From Candidatus Rokuibacteriota bacterium (lineage in GTDB: Bacteria > Methylomirabilota > Methylomirabilia > Rokubacteriales > CSP1-6): a DNA stretch of 34,822 nucleotides. Position 1 is the stretch's first letter. Every line of letters begins with the position of its first letter. A program made the translations under genes and the position numbers. Of the stretch, positions 16,150 to 23,290 are shown piece by piece. The stretch spans positions 1 to 34,822 of the forward strand of contig QHSU01000017.1 of the NCBI GenBank assembly GCA_003220535.1. The letters run 5' to 3'. The notes below the pieces were generated by a model, which was given only the letters and a program-made list of their open reading frames with translations, did no database searches and had not been told where the DNA came from.

Positions 16150-17757
16150 CTATGGGACCAGGGGCCCGCACGGATTGGCGCCGGGGCCACTCTCACCGCA
16201 ATCGACGTGACGACGGTTCTTCCCGTCGTATGGCGTCGGCAAGAATGGGAATGTCTTGGCGATGCCGTTCGCCATGACGTCCACGCCCACGACGCCTGGC
16301 GCACCGGCGAGGAAGTTGACGCCGTCGCCGGCATGGGCATTGATGTAGTTGACCCCACCCACGACCCGAATCGCGATGTCAGTCACGTCATCGTTGGGTC
16401 GGCGCCCGTTCGGCCAGCCGGCCCTGTCTGCGCTCAACGCCGCGCCGAGGCGACCCTGGCTCTCGGGCGGGGTGGGCGGCACGCGCAGATCAAGCCGCAA
16501 CAGCTCCGCGCAGGGATGGCCGCAGTCCGTGCCACGCAGCGCTTGACCCGGGTACTTGAGCAAGATGCTCATCAGGTCGGTGCGGTCCCTGGCGGCGGAG
16601 CCGTCGAGCGGGACGATCCCCACGCCATAGACCAACTCCAGCGCCGCCGCGATCACCGGGTCTCGATAGAACGCCTGGAAGTTCGCCTCGTCTTCCGGCT
16701 CGGCGGCGTTCCATCGGTCCTTGAACGGCGTGGTGATGATCAACTCATTCACCAGGGGGTTCGCCATCCGGGACACCTGGACCCACGGCCCGTGGGTTTT
16801 CGCTTCACCGTCTTTGTCGAGGACCTTGACCTTCTGCCGGGCCGTGCTGGCGTACATCCCGATCACCGGATGCTTGGTGCTCGCGGCGGGCTTGCTGTCG
16901 CTGGTGATCCGGTGAATCGGCACCTCGATGGCGATGGTGCTGACGTTGAAGCCGCTGAAGCGGTTCACACCGAACGGATTGACGGTGTCCGTGTCTTCCC
17001 CGGGGCCGGTCAGCAGCGGGAGGTAGCGACGCAGGTTGAGGGTATCGAACACTGCGCCCAGGTCGATGTAAAAGGTCTCAGCGCGCTGGCCGGCGAACAC
17101 ACGGATCCCGGTCGGGGGGTCGGTGTAGATGCCCTGCGCGGCCAGCGCTGCGTAGTTGGGCATCGTGGCCGGCCCCACATTGGAGGGTACGGCCACCAGG
17201 GTGCGGCCGCTGAACAGCTGGAGACGGTGGCGCCCACGCACCTCGGTCACTGTGTAGGTCTGGCGCCGCGTGAGCCCTTCCGACCCGCGACCGTCCAGCG
17301 CCGTGATGCCCTGGAGCGGAACCGCTGCTGGAATGTGCGGGTTGCCGAGAGACGGAACCGGCGACGTCAGTCCCCCAGGGCCCGGGCGGTTCTCCGTCTT
17401 GAAACGGACTTCGTAGACGATATCCTCGGCCCGGCCATCCTGGTCGTTGTCGATGTTGATGGCGTACAACACCTCGTCATCGAAGCTGAAGTAATTGGGT
17501 CCGTCTCCCGGATCTTGTCCCGGATTCACATTCATAATGAATGTGACCTTGCGCTCGTCCGGGGAGCGGACGAGATTGGCCGCGTCGTAGCTCACGAAGG
17601 CGTAGACATCGGTGTTGTCCGCCGCTGGGTCCAGGGCGATCAGCGGCGCCTCCCGGTGGCTTGCCGCCCAGACCACGAGGCTGCTGACGGCGATGGTCAA
17701 CGCCGCGAGGACGACAACAAGAGCTGGAAAGAATTGATGCTTTCTCATCTGTTTCAT
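16150..17757 (-). CDS. DUF4331 secreted protein
   Basis: This 535-residue exported protein has a signal peptide (FFPALVVVLAALTIAVSSLV, cleaved near VWA). It then opens with the DUF4331 hallmark SHREAPLIALDPAADNTDVY, followed by AFVSYDA, NPGQDPGDGPNYFSFDDEVLY and INIDNDQDGRAEDIVYE. The central strands and a C-terminal block (WPNGRRPNDDVTDIAIRVV) are typical. Its biochemical role is unknown. Repeated DxDxDG-like acidic segments may bind calcium or another cation. The ATG at 17757 has GGAGACGAGGG just upstream. It heads the operon with the TPR and NicO genes, which suggests a shared metal-related envelope function. Confidence 0.87.
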   Translation of the reverse strand: MKQMRKHQFFPALVVVLAALTIAVSSLVVWAASHREAPLIALDPAADNTDVYAFVSYDAANLVRSPDERKVTFIMNVNPGQDPGDGPNYFSFDDEVLYAINIDNDQDGRAEDIVYEVRFKTENRPGPGGLTSPVPSLGNPHIPAAVPLQGITALDGRGSEGLTRRQTYTVTEVRGRHRLQLFSGRTLVAVPSNVGPATMPNYAALAAQGIYTDPPTGIRVFAGQRAETFYIDLGAVFDTLNLRRYLPLLTGPGEDTDTVNPFGVNRFSGFNVSTIAIEVPIHRITSDSKPAASTKHPVIGMYASTARQKVKVLDKDGEAKTHGPWVQVSRMANPLVNELIITTPFKDRWNAAEPEDEANFQAFYRDPVIAAALELVYGVGIVPLDGSAARDRTDLMSILLKYPGQALRGTDCGHPCAELLRLDLRVPPTPPESQGRLGAALSADRAGWPNGRRPNDDVTDIAIRVVGGVNYINAHAGDGVNFLAGAPGVVGVDVMANGIAKTFPFLPTPYDGKNRRHVDCGESGPGANPCGPLVP

Positions 17758-18265
17758 CCCTCGTCTCCTCCCGTGCGGCTGGGCCGCGTTGCCAGTCAAC
17801 GGCCAGGGCATCGGCCCATCCACGCCTCACTGCGTTGAGTTGGCTTGAGTTCAGTACGCACCCTAGCTACGAGCCACAGCGCCGGATCGGATGCACTCTG
17901 AGGAGGTTTCCCCGAGAAGCCCGCACGAAACTTCCGAGCAGAAACAATCCGACTCCCGAATCCACTCGGTGGATGGGGTCGAGCAAGGATGACGGAGAAT
18001 ATGAGAGACAACCTGAACGCAAAACAAGACGGAGCTCGCGCTCGACGTCTTCCGGCGTCCCCACCCCAGGTCTGGCTCCATCCTCAAGTCAAGTTTTTCG
18101 GGGGCAGGTCCAGGCGGTACCCCAAATTAACGGAGGACGGTCACGTCCGGGGCCGTCCTAAGCGTCACAGGATTGACGTCACATTGGTTTTGTTTCCAAC
18201 ACCTCCCTGATCGGTGAGGAGACTCGATAACATCACTGCGAGTACTTAGCTGAGAGCCGAATCTG
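17758..18265. other. Gene-poor region upstream of the DUF4331 operon
   Basis: This stretch of about 500 bases has no frame that I can support as a gene. It must carry the promoter of the DUF4331 operon (minus strand), but no convincing boxes were found. A hairpin AGGACGG (18134-18140) / CCGTCCT (18153-18159) and a TTGACGTCA palindromic stretch near 18173-18181, followed by a T-rich TTTTGTTT, are the only visible structures. Confidence 0.4.
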
Positions 18266-18520
18266 GTGCATCTCTTGCTGAAGCGGCCAGCGGGCTGGGG
18301 CACCGTGTTGGGTTTTCGCGAAGGCGTGATCAGATTCCTGGAGGAGCATCCCGGCTACGTTTGCGCTGAGTGCCTCGCTTTGAGCGTGGGGGCACCGCTC
18401 TCCCCGACCACAATGATCACGCTCGGTCTGCACCCGGCCGACGGTTTTGCAACCGCAGACGATGTGTGTTCTCGCTGCCATCGCCTTTCCCGCGTGATCA
18501 AAGCAGAGAGAAAGACGTAG
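18266..18520 (+). CDS. Small two-CxxC (zinc-ribbon-like) hypothetical protein
   Basis: This 84-residue protein reads RFLEEHPGYVCAECLAL at about 23-40 and ATADDVCSRCHRLSRVI at about 62-78. The two CxxC pairs (residues 33-36 and 68-71) are about 32 residues apart and frame a short helical middle (PTTMITLGL). Four cysteines so arranged suggest a single bound zinc. Similar small proteins occur in soil bacteria, but I know no function. A GTG at 18266 is taken as start; no strong ribosome site precedes it, so the start is uncertain. It stands alone. Confidence 0.55.
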   Translation: MHLLLKRPAGWGTVLGFREGVIRFLEEHPGYVCAECLALSVGAPLSPTTMITLGLHPADGFATADDVCSRCHRLSRVIKAERKT

Positions 18521-18838
18521 AGTCCCGCAGTGGGCTAGACGGCCACCTAGGACAAGGGCCTCACAGCGGAGCCGGATTCTGCAGCGCCCAACGACTCATT
18601 CACATCTTGTCCACATGTCCACATATACCCACACGCGCAGAATCGGACGATCTGACGCGGCCTCGCGGATGCTGCTAGGAAAAGAGATGGTCTTTTCGCC
18701 CATACCGGGCACAGGAATCAAAATTCTCCTCTCGGGACGGGCTCACGCAGGCCCCGTCTTCAATTCCAGCTCGCGCGGAGGTCAACAAGCAGGAGGTCTG
18801 CAGCGGCAACACCTGATGCGACCCACCGCTCAAACACC
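18521..18838. other. Region without a recognisable gene
   Basis: These bases contain only short, low-quality frames. A doubled TGTCCACA at about 18607-18624 resembles half of a DnaA box but has no companions. On the minus strand the frame that carries repeat copy B extends to 18760 (ASGVAAADLLLVDLRASWN) and may be the tail of the same unknown coding sequence. Confidence 0.35.
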
Positions 18839-18903
18839 TGTCCTTCGCCAAAACGCCGTCCGGTGAGCAAGTGGTTGATCTGTCTGCTCTGCTCCGGAGA
18901 GAG
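18839..18903. repeat. Dispersed imperfect repeat, copy B
   Basis: This is the partner of copy A (12321-12382): TGTCCTTCGCCAAAAC and GTTGATCTGTC are identical in both and the rest is diverged. On the minus strand it lies in an open frame (18760-18984) reading LSPEQSRQINHLLTGRRFGEG. Codon-level similarity between the copies (SPxQxRQIN, GRxFGEG) suggests that the ancestor was protein-coding. Family not recognised. Confidence 0.55.
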
Positions 18904-18981
18904 GCCATCGTCGATTGAGGTAGCACCGCTAATGGCCCTCGCTTTACTAGCTGTATTTGAGGGGATTTGAACCCCACGAGA

Positions 18982-19029
18982 CATTATCTGAGACGGAGGA
19001 ATCGAACCCTGATGACCGCATTATCTGAG
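18982..19029. repeat. Short direct repeat CATTATCTGAG with T-arm-like flanks
   Basis: CATTATCTGAG occurs at 18982-18992 and again at 19019-19029. Each copy is next to a sequence that on the minus strand resembles a tRNA T-arm (GGGGTTCAAATCCCC near 18960-18974 and GGGTTCGATTCC near 19000-19013). No full tRNA cloverleaf can be folded around either. They could be remnants of tRNA 3' ends, for example old integration scars. Confidence 0.3.
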
Positions 19030-19036
19030 CTGGCGG

Positions 19037-19264
19037 ATGCCTGACGAGACCATCGTCCTATCCCGACTCGACAAGATCATCACGCTGCTGGCCGCGGGTG
19101 TGGCCGCCGACAAGCCCCAGCGCGAGCGAATCCGACTGCTGTCGTCGGCCGGCCTCGCTCCCCTGGAGATTGCCCAGGCCCTGGGAACCACGGCCAACAC
19201 GGTGCGCGTGGCGCTGGTGGGGATTCGGAAGAGTGGCCGCGTGCGCCGAAAACGAAGGTCCTAG
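19037..19264 (+). CDS. Small sigma-region-4-like helix-turn-helix protein
   Basis: This 75-residue protein has an N-terminal helix (VLSRLDKIITLLAAGVA) and then a helix-turn-helix, ERIRLLSSAGLAPLEIAQAL followed by GTTANTVRVALVGIRK. A basic tail (RVRRKRRS) ends it. The fold resembles sigma-70 region 4 or a small DNA-binding regulator. Genes of this type often occur as a pair with a second small HTH gene, and the next frame downstream is such a partner, here broken. The function of the pair is unknown to me. The ATG at 19037 follows a direct-repeat region. Confidence 0.65.
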   Translation: MPDETIVLSRLDKIITLLAAGVAADKPQRERIRLLSSAGLAPLEIAQALGTTANTVRVALVGIRKSGRVRRKRRS

Positions 19265-19308
19265 AGATCCACCATCGGTTCCGTCGAGTTCGTGTCAGCC
19301 ATGCCACC

Positions 19309-19425
19309 GTGCCTCCCGGGGAGCGTCTACTCCGAGATCTCCTCATCGTTCAGCTAGCTCTATCTGGAGTCGACAACCACAGCATTCGGAAAATCGCGAA
19401 GGTCGACATGAATAAGGTCACGCGG
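19309..19425 (+). pseudogene. Broken partner HTH gene
   Basis: The frame reads LLRDLLIVQLALSGVDNHSI and RKIAKVDMNKVTR, matching the second member of the small HTH gene pair. That member normally continues with a few basic residues (such as RIVKHLK). After VTR the frame turns into unrelated residues and runs into the antisense hypothetical gene at 19450. The gene has thus lost its C-terminal end at about 19425. The start is uncertain: GTG at 19309 or at an upstream in-frame GTG. Confidence 0.55.
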
Positions 19426-19449
19426 AAGGCAAGTCCTGAGCCTGAAGCC

Positions 19450-19920
19450 CTAGTCCTTTCGACTGAATTCGTCGAGCACTTCCTTCGCTACCCGTCGCGC
19501 CTTCTCGGTCGGGTCGCGCATCCACTCTTCGTTCTCCAGAACGTCCTTCTTTAACCAGAGGTCCGCGCCGCGCTTGCTCCGAGAGGCGCCGTTGACCCGT
19601 GGATGGCCCCGGGCCACGTCTGGCGGCACGACGACAGCCGGGAGTGCGTGGGGATTCTCGAAGATCGCGAACCGATAGCGGACCTCCGCTCCCGGCAGGT
19701 CGGCCTTGAACACGCCCACGGCGCCGAGCCGCGCGCATCGAGCGTCCACGAACGGGCCATCTTCAGCGAGATAGCCGGTGTCCTGGCCCGGGCTCTTCGG
19801 AGTGTACCGGCCGATCTCGGTAACAGCCTGACTCCAGTCGAGCAGTGGCACCATGAGATCGTCGTTGATCACGAGGAGCGTGGGCATCGTCTCGGGCGTC
19901 TTCGGGTACGCCTTTTTCAC
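19450..19920 (-). CDS. Hypothetical protein, probably 5' truncated
   Basis: This is a 156-residue soluble protein that I do not recognise. Visible landmarks are MPTLLVINDDLMVPLLDW, GYLAEDGPFVDARC, PHALPAVVVPPDVARGHP and a charged C-terminal helix (DPTEKARRVAKEVLDEFSRKD). The frame stays open and protein-like upstream of the GTG at 19920 (PWSSVRHAVKKAYPKTPETM) until about 19950. There the sequence switches to the RND pump fragment on the other strand. The real N-terminus is therefore probably lost at that junction. No signal peptide or membrane helix. Confidence 0.5.
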   Translation of the reverse strand: MKKAYPKTPETMPTLLVINDDLMVPLLDWSQAVTEIGRYTPKSPGQDTGYLAEDGPFVDARCARLGAVGVFKADLPGAEVRYRFAIFENPHALPAVVVPPDVARGHPRVNGASRSKRGADLWLKKDVLENEEWMRDPTEKARRVAKEVLDEFSRKD

Positions 19921-19959
19921 GGCGTGACGGACGGACGACCACGGCCCAGTGGAACGCGC

Positions 19960-20373
19960 CTCGGCGTGGCCGGCGGCCTGATCCTCCTCTACGTGCGCGG
20001 CATCAATCTCAGCGTCTCCGCGGCGGTGGGGTTCATCTCGCTGTTCGGGGTGGCGGTCATGAGCGGGCTGCTCTATGTAGCCGACATCAACGCACGCCGC
20101 CGCACGCCCGGTCTGTCGCTACGCGAGGCCGTGGTGCAGGGCGCCCGCGTGCAGTTCCGGCCGCGGCTCGTGCTGATCGTCGTCACCGTGCTCGGCATGC
20201 TTCCGGCGGCCCTGGCTCGCGGGATCGGCTCGGACATCCAACACCCGCTGGCGACCGTCGTCGTCGGGGGCCTGCTCGCCACCTTGATCCTGACCCTCTT
20301 CGCGCTGCCCGCCATCTATGTGCTCGCCGACCGGCTTCGGGCGCCTCAGCGACAGGTCACCGAGGCCGACTGA
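19960..20373 (+). pseudogene. C-terminal fragment of a CzcA/CusA-type RND efflux pump
   Basis: The 137 residues from LGVAGGLILLYVRGINLSVS through AAVGFISLFGVAVMSGLL, ARVQFRPRLVLIVVTVLGMLP, GIGSDIQHPLATVVVGGLLA and LTLFALPAIYVLADR match the last four membrane helices of heavy-metal RND pumps. The normal protein has about 1,030 residues, so about 87% is missing. Homology starts abruptly at about 19960, at the junction with the minus-strand hypothetical gene. The 3' end and stop look natural. No membrane-fusion or outer-membrane partners are nearby. Confidence 0.85.
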
Positions 20374-20418
20374 CCGCGATGACACCGAGGAGGCGATGAC
20401 GAAGAGCAGGAGGGCTCT

Positions 20419-20586
20419 ATGCCGGAACCAACGACGTGTTGCTGCAGACATCTGTACACCCTGCGCGGCGGCGAGAGCGGCGACCGCTGCCCGATTGGCG
20501 CGCGACAGCTCTGCGCCGAATGCGCCACAGACGGCAGAGGCCGCTGTCCGACCCATGGCGTTCGGGTCAAGGTGCCGCGGCTATGA
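20419..20586 (+). CDS. Small Cys-rich protein (55 residues)
   Basis: An ATG at 20419, with AGGAGGG 5 bases upstream, opens a 55-codon frame ending at TGA 20584-20586. The product has seven cysteines: CCC at 7-9, then Cys24, CAEC at 32-35, and Cys43. A CPTHG ending is also present. The strong ribosome site and even spacing of Cys pairs suggest a real small metal-binding (zinc-ribbon or rubredoxin-like) protein, but I know no family. Its last 20 bases overlap the end of the convergent LAB_N gene. Confidence 0.5.
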   Translation: MPEPTTCCCRHLYTLRGGESGDRCPIGARQLCAECATDGRGRCPTHGVRVKVPRL

Positions 20587-20853
20587 GACGACGTTGCTTG
20601 CGCCAGATCAGATAGAGGTTTCGCGAGTACACGAAGATGCCCGCCCCCTCGCCGAGGATGAAGACGGATCGAGGCGGTGGAGAGCATAGGTGAAGAGCGT
20701 CAGTCCCCCGCCGATGGAGAAGAACCAGAACGATAGCGGGATGACGCTCTCTTGCCTCTTCTCGGAGACGATCCACTGGACCACGAAGCGCATGGAGAAG
20801 AACGCCTGCCCTACCAACCCGACCGACAGCCACAGTTGATCGTTGCTCATCAT
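20567..20853 (-). pseudogene. LAB_N (lipid-A-disaccharide-synthase N-terminal domain) protein with a frameshift
   Basis: Frame 1 from ATG 20853 reads LWLSVGLVGQAFFSMRFVVQ, WIVSEKRQESVIPLSFWFFS and IGGGLTLFTYALHRLDP. At about 20664 the frame is lost, and another frame continues VFILGEGAGIFVYSRNLYLI and WRKQRRLIAAAP to a stop at 20567. Joined, they form the standard ~95-residue, three-helix LAB_N membrane protein. One missing base (GATCCG followed by TCTTC where GGTCTTC is expected) explains the break, so a sequencing error is quite possible. It follows LptFG by 42 bases and fits an envelope operon. Confidence 0.8.
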
Positions 20854-20895
20854 TCCCTCGCATGAAGAAGGTTCACGTCAGCGGGCTTTGCCGCA

Positions 20896-23280
20896 TCATG
20901 TGCGGGCGCGGAGCAGGAGCGAGACGCCGAGCCCCGTGAAGATGACGTTCGCGGTCCAGGCGGCGATCAACGGGGGGAGAAGGTCCGCGCGCGCGAACGC
21001 GAGCGCGACGTAGTGAACGACCAGGTAGCCGGCCATGATCGCGATCGCGAGGCCGATCCCGACCAGGCGGCCACCCCGCGGAGCCTGGAGCGCGAAGGGG
21101 ATGGCGACGAGGACCATGACCAGATTGACGAGCGGAAAGGAGAGCTTCGAGTACAGCTCCACCAGATACTTCCGGATCTCGAATCCCGCCGCCTCGAGCT
21201 GGGCGGTGTAGTCCTTGAGCTCCAGGAAGCTCATCGTGTTGACGGGTTTCTGGATACGGATGAAGTCGTCCATCTCCTCCTTCAGATCGAGCGCGGTCAA
21301 GCCGAAGGGCACCGTCTGCACCTTGCCGTCGGCGCCGAACTCCCGATACGCCCCGTCGTTCAGCTCCCAACCCGTCGCCGTCCAGTGCGCGAGCCGAGCG
21401 TCCAGCCGACCGACGGGGCGGAACTCATGGTCGATCTCGAGGATGGTGACGCCGTACAGGTCGTTCGTCCCCGGGTTGAGCAGCTCGACACGGTAGAAGC
21501 GCGAGTCAGCGCTACGCACCCAGAGGCGCTGGCGCGACTGGAGATGACGAGGCGCCTGGCCGCGGATCTTGACGCGGTCCATTTCGTCGCCGCGCTCGTT
21601 GAGGCTGGGCAACACGAGCTCCTGGAAGAGCCCGGCGCCGATGGCCACGGCGAGCCCGAGACCCAGGATCGGCGCGCTCACCCGATAGAGGCTGACACCC
21701 GCCGCCTTGAGCGCGGTTAGCTCGTGATAGCGGCTCAAGGTCAAGAAGAGGAAGATCGTCGCGACGAGCATGACGACCGGCAGGAACTCGAGCAGCGCCG
21801 CCGGCAGCCGGTAGAGGAAGTGCGCGAAGATGTACACCATCGGCGGCTTCAGCCGAAGGTATCGGTCCAGGGTCTGCAGGAGATCGATCACGATGAAGAG
21901 GGTGGCCGCCACCGCGAGGCCGATCCCCATGAACGCCACGTACTCACGGGCGAGGTAGCGATCGATGATGTGCGTCGAGTCATGGGCCGCACTTGCCGCA
22001 TGGCCGCGGACGCGCCGGAGGCGTCGGCGAGGTATCGCGCGCCTGAGGGCTTCGAGTGCCCGCCAGACGACCGGCATCGCGGGCCACGTCCACTCGCGCG
22101 CCGTGGCGATGAGGAGGCCGAGACCGATGACCGCGAACACGACGTTCGGCGTCCAGATGGCGAGGGCTGGGGGAATTCGCGTGCCGAGCGCCGCGCCCTC
22201 GAGCGACGTCATCACCAGGTAGTAGATCACCAGGATCGCCAGGCTGCCGACGAGGGCGATGCTCCGGCCGCCACGATGCGAGCGGACCGCGAGCGGAAAC
22301 GCGACGAGCCCAAAGACGAGCGCGGCGAGCGGGAGCGCATAACGCTTGTGGCGCTCGATCTGGAACGGCGCGCGGCTGTAGGCGTCGTGCCGAAACTCGG
22401 CGATCTTCTCCGCGAGCTGGCCCAGGCTGAGGTCTTTCTCGGGCTTCTCGACGCGCGGCGCGCCCTTCAGCGGCGAGTCCACCGACAGGCTGATGTCGTA
22501 GATGTCGAAGCGCGTGTAGCGATAGCGGGCCGGGCTCGCGGCGCCTCCAACGACCGGCACGTCCTTCGTGGTGAGGCCCTTCGGCGGGTCGGCCGGCATG
22601 ACGTCGGCCTCGTTCACGGCGCCGTTCATCAGGCGAAGGGTGATGCGGCGGCTCACCTCGTCGGTGATCAGGCGGCCCTCCGGAGCCGTGATGATCCGCG
22701 AGAGCATCGGATCGCGCTCGTCGGAGACGAGCAGGCCACGCAACGCGATCTGGGAGGCGCTCATGTCCTGGACGTAGATGATCACGTCGCCGAACGCCCC
22801 GTTGAACACGCGCTCTTGCAGCCCGCTGACCGCCCGCGCCTGGAGGATCCGGAAGAGCTGGCTTTGGAACGCGTGGTTGGCCGCCGGGTTCACGACAAGG
22901 GTGAGACTGGCGGTGGCGAGCGCGACGACGAGCGAAGCGACGAAGACCGGCCGGAACAGGCGCAAGACGCTGACGCCCGCCGCCTTGAAGGCGACCACCT
23001 CGAGGTCGCTCGCGAGGCGGCCGCCGGCGAGGAGCACCGCGACCAGCAGCGCCATCGGTAGCGTGTGGGCCAGGAACGACGGGAGCATGAAGACGAGCAA
23101 CTGCACGACGAGAAAGAAGGGCACGCCCTTCGTGATGACAAGGTCGGTCAGGCTGTAGATCCGGTCGAGGATCAGGAAGAAGGTGAAGAGCGCGCAGCCG
23201 AACGCGAACGGCGAAAGCATCTCGCGCGCGATGTACCGATCGAGCACGAGAAACCGCCCGCGCCGCTGGCCAGCGCCCAT
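20896..23280 (-). CDS. LptF-LptG fused LPS export permease
   Basis: This 794-residue inner-membrane protein contains two complete YjgP/YjgQ domains. The first (about 1-400) opens LDRYIAREMLSPFAFGCALF and has VVAFKAAGVSVLRLFRPVF, a periplasmic beta-jellyroll and three C-terminal helices. A basic linker (RRAIPRRRLRRVRGHAAS) follows. The second (about 435-794) opens IIDRYLAREYVAFMGIGLAV and has ELTALKAAGVSLYRVSAPIL, the jellyroll, and FPLVNLVMVLVAIPFALQ near the end. In most bacteria LptF and LptG are separate ~360-residue proteins that heterodimerise with LptB2 to extract LPS. Here one chain would supply both halves. It starts 10 bases after the ArnT-like gene stop, so the two are co-transcribed. 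Confidence 0.9.
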   Translation of the reverse strand: MGAGQRRGRFLVLDRYIAREMLSPFAFGCALFTFFLILDRIYSLTDLVITKGVPFFLVVQLLVFMLPSFLAHTLPMALLVAVLLAGGRLASDLEVVAFKAAGVSVLRLFRPVFVASLVVALATASLTLVVNPAANHAFQSQLFRILQARAVSGLQERVFNGAFGDVIIYVQDMSASQIALRGLLVSDERDPMLSRIITAPEGRLITDEVSRRITLRLMNGAVNEADVMPADPPKGLTTKDVPVVGGAASPARYRYTRFDIYDISLSVDSPLKGAPRVEKPEKDLSLGQLAEKIAEFRHDAYSRAPFQIERHKRYALPLAALVFGLVAFPLAVRSHRGGRSIALVGSLAILVIYYLVMTSLEGAALGTRIPPALAIWTPNVVFAVIGLGLLIATAREWTWPAMPVVWRALEALRRAIPRRRLRRVRGHAASAAHDSTHIIDRYLAREYVAFMGIGLAVAATLFIVIDLLQTLDRYLRLKPPMVYIFAHFLYRLPAALLEFLPVVMLVATIFLFLTLSRYHELTALKAAGVSLYRVSAPILGLGLAVAIGAGLFQELVLPSLNERGDEMDRVKIRGQAPRHLQSRQRLWVRSADSRFYRVELLNPGTNDLYGVTILEIDHEFRPVGRLDARLAHWTATGWELNDGAYREFGADGKVQTVPFGLTALDLKEEMDDFIRIQKPVNTMSFLELKDYTAQLEAAGFEIRKYLVELYSKLSFPLVNLVMVLVAIPFALQAPRGGRLVGIGLAIAIMAGYLVVHYVALAFARADLLPPLIAAWTANVIFTGLGVSLLLRART

Positions 23281-23290
23281 GTGCGCCGCC

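Noticed and set aside
18600..18630. Replication origin with DnaA boxes
   Set aside because: Only one or two TGTCCACA near-matches, no AT-rich unwinding region and no dnaA/dnaN genes.
18955..19030. A tRNA gene on the minus strand
   Set aside because: Only T-arm-like segments are present; no matching acceptor, D-arm or anticodon arm can be folded.
21724..23061. Long plus-strand open frame opposite LptFG (445 codons)
   Set aside because: It is an antisense shadow of the high-GC LptFG gene, rich in Arg, Asp, Glu and His with no fold signature. The same applies to 16063-17838 and 10764-12317.
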